Source of the DNA: Deltaproteobacteria bacterium RBG_16_54_11
Lineage (GTDB): Bacteria > Desulfobacterota > B13-G15 > RBG-16-54-18
NCBI GenBank assembly: GCA_001797905.1
Contig: MGQS01000091.1
Location: 18,765 to 28,618, forward strand
Direction of reading: 5' to 3'
DNA length: 9,854 bases
Shown here in pieces: positions 6,131 to 9,854 of this stretch. How positions within the stretch are numbered: position 1 is the stretch's first letter; every line of letters begins with the position of its first letter. The position numbers and the translations under genes are program-made. Under the pieces are notes generated by a model, which was given only the letters and a program-made list of their open reading frames with translations, searched no databases and was not told the origin of the DNA.

Positions 6131-6159
6131 GTGTGCATTTTCAATTGCAAATGACACAC
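6131..6159. repeat. AT-rich inverted repeat upstream of the radical SAM gene
   Basis: Seen: CATTT (6136-6140) and AAATG (6149-6153) flank a core TCAATTGC that itself contains CAATTG; outside them GTGTG (6131-6135) pairs with CACAC (6155-6159) if one A bulges out. The ten paired positions form a 29-nt near-palindrome lying just upstream of the -35 element of the downstream gene. The position suits an operator, and the AT-rich character contrasts with the GC-rich hairpin 70 nt to the left. No regulator gene is nearby, and a chance origin cannot be excluded. Confidence 0.4.
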
Positions 6160-6169
6160 GGCCTCCCCC

Positions 6170-6198
6170 TTGATTGTCCCTCGCAAGAGCGATACTAT
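6170..6198 (+). promoter_or_regulatory. Candidate sigma-70 promoter of the radical SAM gene
   Basis: TTGATT (6170-6175) and TACTAT (6193-6198) are exactly 17 nt apart, each with four of six consensus matches. Transcription would start near 6205. An ATG at 6206 would then be leaderless, which supports the internal start at 6230 that has a proper ribosome binding site. Confidence 0.45.
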
Positions 6199-6229
6199 GT
6201 AGGGTATGGCCAAGAAGGGAGGGATGAAG

Positions 6230-7396
6230 GTGCAGCAGGGGCTTTCCCGGAGGGAATTCGTAGCGATTTGCGGCAAAGGCCTCTGTGCCCTTGCCCTCAC
6301 CTCATGCCCTCTGGTGTCGGCCAGAGAAGCTTACCCTTCGGAAAAACCGGGGCTGGAGGGCCACTGGGGGCTTATTGAGACAAAGCTCTCTCCCTATTTT
6401 AAGCCCCTCGCAGGCAAAGAGGTCCAGTGTCTCCTCTGCCCTCACGGGTGCGTGATCTCCCCGGGGGGGAGGGGGCATTGTGAGGTAAGGGAAAACAGGC
6501 AAGGGCAGCTCTACAGCCTTGTCTATGGAAACCCCTGTACGATCAACATAGACCCTATCGAGAAGAAGCCCTTTTTCCACGTCCTGCCGGGGACCCGTTC
6601 TTTTTCCATTGCCACCGCGGGGTGCAACTTCGACTGCAAGTTCTGCCAGAACTGGGAGATCTCGCAAGAGGTGCCGGAGAAGACCTTCAATTTCAGGCTC
6701 CCGCCGGCCATGGCGGTGAAACTGGCCCGGGAGAATCAGTGCGCCAGCATCGCCTCGACCTACGTCGAGCCGACGATCTTCTTCGAGTACATGTATGACA
6801 TCTCAATGATGGCTCAGCAGAAAGGAATCTTGAGCGTCTGCCACTCCAACGGCTATATCAATCCCCAGCCTTTAGAAGACCTCACCAGGTATCTGGGGGC
6901 TGCCTGCATAGACCTCAAGGGCTTTACCGATGCATTCTATCAGGAGATGAGCGAGGGCAGCCTCCAGCCGGTTCTCAACACCATCAAGCACTTGCGGGCA
7001 AGGGGGGTTCACGTGGAGCTCGTCAACCTCTTGATCCCCACCAAGAACGATGCACTGCAGGTGGTGAAAAAGATGTGTCTCTGGATCAAGGATGAGGTCG
7101 GAGCAGATGTACCCCTCCATTTTACCCGTTTTTATCCTCTCTATAAACTGCGCAATCTTCCTCCCACACCCGTGGAGACCTTGGAGCAGGCTCGGGCAAC
7201 GGCCTTGTCCGTTGGTCTTGAATTTGTCTATATCGGGAACGTGCCCGGCCATACAGGGGAAAACACCTATTGCCCCTCTTGCAAAAAGGCCCTCATCGCC
7301 AGGAGGGGGTACTACATCCTCGCCAACCAGGTGGTCAAGGGAAAGTGTAGATACTGTGGCAGGGGAATCCCCGGCATCTGGCAGGGGGCTTCATAG
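6230..7396 (+). CDS. amrS: AmmeMemoRadiSam-type radical SAM enzyme with Tat/lipobox signal
   Basis: Seen, numbering from the chosen start (388 aa): a twin-arginine motif SRREF (R7, R8), a hydrophobic stretch, and LTSC (C26), which fits a lipobox. Then come CLLCPHGC (C67, C70, C74) with C84, the radical SAM motif C132-NFD-C136-KF-C139, and a C-terminal ribbon-like CPSC...CRYC. Known: the N-terminal cysteine cluster followed by a PflA-like radical SAM core is the hallmark of the AmmeMemoRadiSam radical SAM family, usually encoded with AMMECR1 and MEMO-like genes; neither is in this window. Inference: the protein may be exported folded and anchored in the envelope, which is unusual for an enzyme needing SAM and a reductant. 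Start: GTG 6230 has GGAGG 7 nt upstream; the ATGs at 6206 and 6224 are also in frame but poorly spaced. All key residues are intact. Monocistronic by appearance. Confidence 0.88.
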   Translation: MQQGLSRREFVAICGKGLCALALTSCPLVSAREAYPSEKPGLEGHWGLIETKLSPYFKPLAGKEVQCLLCPHGCVISPGGRGHCEVRENRQGQLYSLVYGNPCTINIDPIEKKPFFHVLPGTRSFSIATAGCNFDCKFCQNWEISQEVPEKTFNFRLPPAMAVKLARENQCASIASTYVEPTIFFEYMYDISMMAQQKGILSVCHSNGYINPQPLEDLTRYLGAACIDLKGFTDAFYQEMSEGSLQPVLNTIKHLRARGVHVELVNLLIPTKNDALQVVKKMCLWIKDEVGADVPLHFTRFYPLYKLRNLPPTPVETLEQARATALSVGLEFVYIGNVPGHTGENTYCPSCKKALIARRGYYILANQVVKGKCRYCGRGIPGIWQGAS

Positions 7397-7514
7397 CCCT
7401 TTTCGATCCATCCAAGTTGCCGACTTTTTGGCAGCGGGACCTCATATATAAAAATAGTTGCTTTTTCTCCTGCTATCATCTATTTTTTACAGACTTATCC
7501 TGAGGAGGGCGATT

Positions 7515-9428
7515 ATGCTGAAGTTCATGAGGACCCATGCCACCTCGTGGTTCATCAAGATCCTTCTGACATTGATCATCGTGGTTTTTGTCCTGTGGGG
7601 CATGGGAAGCATCAAAGGTAAAAAGGAGACCATTGTCGCTACCGTAGGGGACGAGGATATTACCCGAGGAGAGTTCGATCGCGCATACCATATCTTGTTG
7701 GAAAATTATAAGCGGGTCTTCGGACAGCAGCTTTCCCCTGAACTGCTCAAGGGGCTCAACATCAAGCAGCAGGTCATCGATCAATTGATCGATGGAGCAG
7801 TTAAGCAGCAAGAGGCCCAAAATATAGGACTTCGGGTGGGTGACGAGGAGTTGAGGGAGACAATCTTGCAAAACCCCTCCTTTCAACGAGATGGGCAGTT
7901 CGACAGCTATCTCTATGAACAGTTCTTAAAAAGCATAGGTTTGGATACGGTAACATTTCCGGTGCTGCTCAAAAGGGAGTTGATGAACCAGCGCTTGGGG
8001 AGTCTCATCGGGGATACCGCCGTGGTCCTCACCGAGGAGGAGGTGAAGGAGCTCTATTTTTTGGAGAACGGAAAGATCAACCTGAGCTTCGTTGAGGTCT
8101 CCCCTCAGGCCTTTACCAGGCAGGTGACCATCACGCAGGGCGATCTGGAGCGATACTATGCCGAACACAAGGAGGAATTTCGCACTCCTGCTCAGGTGAA
8201 GGTTATCTATCTGCGGTTTTCACCCGATGCATACCTCAAGGAGGCAAAGGTTTCGTCCCAGGAGGTCCAGGAGTATTATGCAGCGAACAGCGAGCAGTAC
8301 CACAGGCCCGAGAGGGTGCGGCTTAGACATATTCTTGTCAGGGTCAGCCCCGATGCCGGCCCCGAAGCAATGGAAAAAGCGCGGCTGAAGGCGGGGAAGG
8401 TCCTTCAAGAGGCCCGCCGGGGCGCAGATTTTGCTGCCTTGGCGCGCCAATCATCCGATGATGCATCCGCCTCCAAGGGGGGCGATTTGGGCTATTCCGC
8501 TCGCGGCGAGATGGAACCCACCTTGGGAAAGGTGGTTTTTGCCCTCCGTAAGGGCGAGATAGGCCCTGTCGTGAGGACCAGTCACGGCTTCCATATCGTC
8601 AAGGTGGAAGATAGACAGGAGGGGAAAACGAGGTCCTTGGACGAAGCAAGGAAGGAGATAGTCTCCCGCTTGATGCATGAAAAGGCCAAAGATAGTGCCG
8701 CCATCCATGCCGAGGATGCGGCCTATCAGGCGAAGAACAAGACAGGCGGGTTAAAACCCTATGCCGATGGAGTGGGGCTGAAGGTGAGGCAGGCAGGTCC
8801 CTTGAGAGCAGGGGAGTCCCTCAAGGGTCTGGGACCCATGGAGAAGCTTGCCTCTATCGCCTTTGCCTTGGATGCGGGCCAGGTCTCCTCGGCCTTCCAG
8901 GATGGGGAGGACTACCTTGTCCTGCAAGCGGTTGATAAGATACCCCCCCAGATACTGCCCCTGGAAAAGGTGAGAGGGCGGATAACAGAAGCCCTTGTTT
9001 CCTCATTGGCCCGAGGGCTGGCACAGGGCGCTGCCCGGGATCTTCTCATTGCTTGGAAAAAGGGCCCAGGGTTCGCGGATCTGTTGAGGCGCTACGGCTT
9101 GACAATAGCTGAGACCGGATTCTTCCGGAGAAGCTCAGCTGCGCCCCCTCACATCGGCCCCCTGGGCGAGTATGCCGGCAACATCGTATCGTTGACCCTT
9201 GAAGACCCTTGGCCTGCTGACATAGCAGAGGTTAATGGTGCCTTTGTGGTGGTCAAGCTCAAGGGTGTAGAGAGGGTGGACGAAAAGAAATATGAAGCGG
9301 AGCGTGATGCCTTTCGCAAGCAGCTCACCGGCTACAAGGGGATGCAGCTCTTGCAGGGCTGGCTGCTGGCCATGAAGAAAAAGGTCGCGATCGAGATCAA
9401 CCAGGAGATCTTCGGCGAATACCGGTAA
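7515..9428 (+). CDS. ppiD: PpiD/SurA-like membrane-anchored parvulin chaperone
   Basis: Seen: 637 aa, close to the 623 aa of E. coli PpiD. A single N-terminal membrane segment (about 12-31) follows a short basic start. A SurA_N-type helical chaperone domain follows (about 36-180), including NPSFQRDGQFDSYLYEQFL. A PPIC-type parvulin domain lies at about 266-370, with RHIL (H272), GGDLGY (322-327) and SHGFHIV (H357, H360) conserved. A second, degenerate parvulin-like region lies near 440-480. Known: PpiD is anchored in the inner membrane near SecYEG and assists newly exported proteins in the periplasm. The parvulin ligands here look intact, so prolyl isomerase activity is plausible, unlike the weakly active E. 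coli protein. Start: ATG 7515 with GGAGG 6-7 nt upstream is chosen over an in-frame TTG-type start at 7458. The 118-bp gap before it holds AT-rich sequence (TATAAA at 7447) but no convincing promoter pair and no terminator. Confidence 0.9.
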   Translation: MLKFMRTHATSWFIKILLTLIIVVFVLWGMGSIKGKKETIVATVGDEDITRGEFDRAYHILLENYKRVFGQQLSPELLKGLNIKQQVIDQLIDGAVKQQEAQNIGLRVGDEELRETILQNPSFQRDGQFDSYLYEQFLKSIGLDTVTFPVLLKRELMNQRLGSLIGDTAVVLTEEEVKELYFLENGKINLSFVEVSPQAFTRQVTITQGDLERYYAEHKEEFRTPAQVKVIYLRFSPDAYLKEAKVSSQEVQEYYAANSEQYHRPERVRLRHILVRVSPDAGPEAMEKARLKAGKVLQEARRGADFAALARQSSDDASASKGGDLGYSARGEMEPTLGKVVFALRKGEIGPVVRTSHGFHIVKVEDRQEGKTRSLDEARKEIVSRLMHEKAKDSAAIHAEDAAYQAKNKTGGLKPYADGVGLKVRQAGPLRAGESLKGLGPMEKLASIAFALDAGQVSSAFQDGEDYLVLQAVDKIPPQILPLEKVRGRITEALVSSLARGLAQGAARDLLIAWKKGPGFADLLRRYGLTIAETGFFRRSSAAPPHIGPLGEYAGNIVSLTLEDPWPADIAEVNGAFVVVKLKGVERVDEKKYEAERDAFRKQLTGYKGMQLLQGWLLAMKKKVAIEINQEIFGEYR

Positions 9429-9444
9429 GATATGCTAAATTTTC

Positions 9445-9474
9445 TTGACAAATCTCTCTCAATTTTGTAATAAT
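9445..9474 (+). promoter_or_regulatory. Strong sigma-70-like promoter of the last gene
   Basis: A perfect TTGACA (9445-9450) and AATAAT (9469-9474, five of six) are 18 nt apart in AT-rich DNA directly after the ppiD stop. Transcription would begin near 9481, leaving a leader of about 27 nt with an AAGGGGGAGGG ribosome binding region. It indicates that the last gene is transcribed on its own, possibly at a high level. Confidence 0.65.
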
Positions 9475-9507
9475 CAAGCGAAAGTAGGAGACGACAAAGG
9501 GGGAGGG

Positions 9508-9854
9508 ATGGGCTTTTCGGTTCGAATGCGCATAGGATCTATCATCGTTATCGTGATCATGGCTTGCTCTGTTGCCGTTGCCGGGGCGCAAGGGAAGGTC
9601 GGGGAAGAAAAAAATTTGTCGGGCCTTGTCAATGTACAGGAGTGCGAAGGGGTGAAGGTGACCCAGTGCGAGTTGGCCAAAAATCTCATCCTCACCTTGA
9701 AGATGGGCGAGGATTTGACCTGCGAGGCTTGTTTTATCCAGTTACGGGCCTTGGGCATCGCCCCCGGTGATGATTGGAGCTATGCGGATCCTCATACAGT
9801 GATCACCGTGGAAGAGATTAAAGAGTTGGCATTGGACATCCATCGAGCCTATAA
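9508..9854 (+). CDS. Unrecognised secreted protein, 3' end outside window
   Basis: Seen: 115 codons open to the right edge. The N-terminus MGFSVRMRIGSIIVIVIMAC followed by SVAVAGAQ has a basic start, a hydrophobic core and a likely signal peptidase I site after AGA. IMAC is only a weak lipobox. The mature part has four cysteines, C-x7-C and then TCEAC (C-x2-C), in a compact stretch with ELAKNLILTLKMGEDL, LRALGIAPGDDW and HTVITVEEIKEL. I do not recognise the family. Inference: a small periplasmic or surface protein, perhaps disulfide-bonded or metal-binding. Start: ATG 9508 follows a G-rich ribosome binding region with tight spacing; ATG 9526 lacks any such site and would shorten the basic part of the signal. 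It sits behind its own promoter, 79 bp after ppiD, whose product could act on exported proteins of this kind, but no specific link is shown. Confidence 0.7.
   Translation, partial: MGFSVRMRIGSIIVIVIMACSVAVAGAQGKVGEEKNLSGLVNVQECEGVKVTQCELAKNLILTLKMGEDLTCEACFIQLRALGIAPGDDWSYADPHTVITVEEIKELALDIHRAY

Noticed and set aside
7397..7514. A terminator after the radical SAM gene (TGCC...GGCA near 7418-7433) and a promoter for ppiD
   Set aside because: The stem has only four pairs, with the T run inside the loop rather than after it. TATAAA at 7447 lacks a -35 at suitable distance, so neither is claimed.

Overview
The window looks like ordinary chromosomal DNA of a Gram-negative anaerobe, most likely a deltaproteobacterium (Desulfobacterota sensu lato). 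The basis is a sugar-kinase-fold protein of the Kdo/WaaP LPS-kinase type, a PpiD/SurA-type envelope chaperone, a CCG-domain iron-sulfur oxidoreductase subunit, an AmmeMemoRadiSam-type radical SAM enzyme, and a moderately GC-rich, gene-dense layout with strong GGAGG-type ribosome binding sites. The taxonomic call is inference. No rRNA, tRNA, IS element, CRISPR array or phage gene was seen.

Left part (1-4096). A kinase-like gene enters from the left edge on the + strand and meets, tail to tail with a 21-bp overlap, a tight five-gene minus-strand run. Read in the direction of transcription this run is cutA (divalent-ion tolerance), a 29-codon basic protein of the bS22/mS38 (AURKAIP1/COX24) ribosomal family, a site-2-type M50 membrane metalloprotease, a PHP-domain phosphoesterase and an ArsA/GET3-like ATPase. 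Spacings of 2, 15, -16 and 47 nt suggest one transcript. The genes look like housekeeping and stress or metal functions rather than one pathway.

Middle (4097-6205). A 217-230-bp divergent intergenic region holds a 16-bp palindrome, candidate promoters and a set of competing stems in the leader of a + strand gene. That gene encodes a 434-aa protein with two 4Fe-4S motifs and two CCG domains (GlcF/LldE/HdrD-like). It converges (4-nt gap) on a small DUF2007-like gene, which has a good promoter of its own. The 307-bp stretch between that gene and the next + strand gene holds a GC-rich hairpin repeat and a second, AT-rich inverted repeat.

Right part (6206-9854). A radical SAM enzyme of the AmrS family carries an apparent Tat signal with a lipobox. 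It is followed by a full-length ppiD-like parvulin chaperone and then, behind a near-consensus sigma-70 promoter, by the 5' part of an unrecognised secreted protein that runs off the right edge.

I did not find a clear undescribed multi-gene system. The observations most worth a second look are the tiny bS22-like gene (easily missed), the apparently exported radical SAM enzyme without MEMO/AMMECR1 partners in view, the structured leader before the iron-sulfur gene, and the ArsA-like ATPase with a C-x-x-H in the place where GET3 proteins have C-x-x-C.
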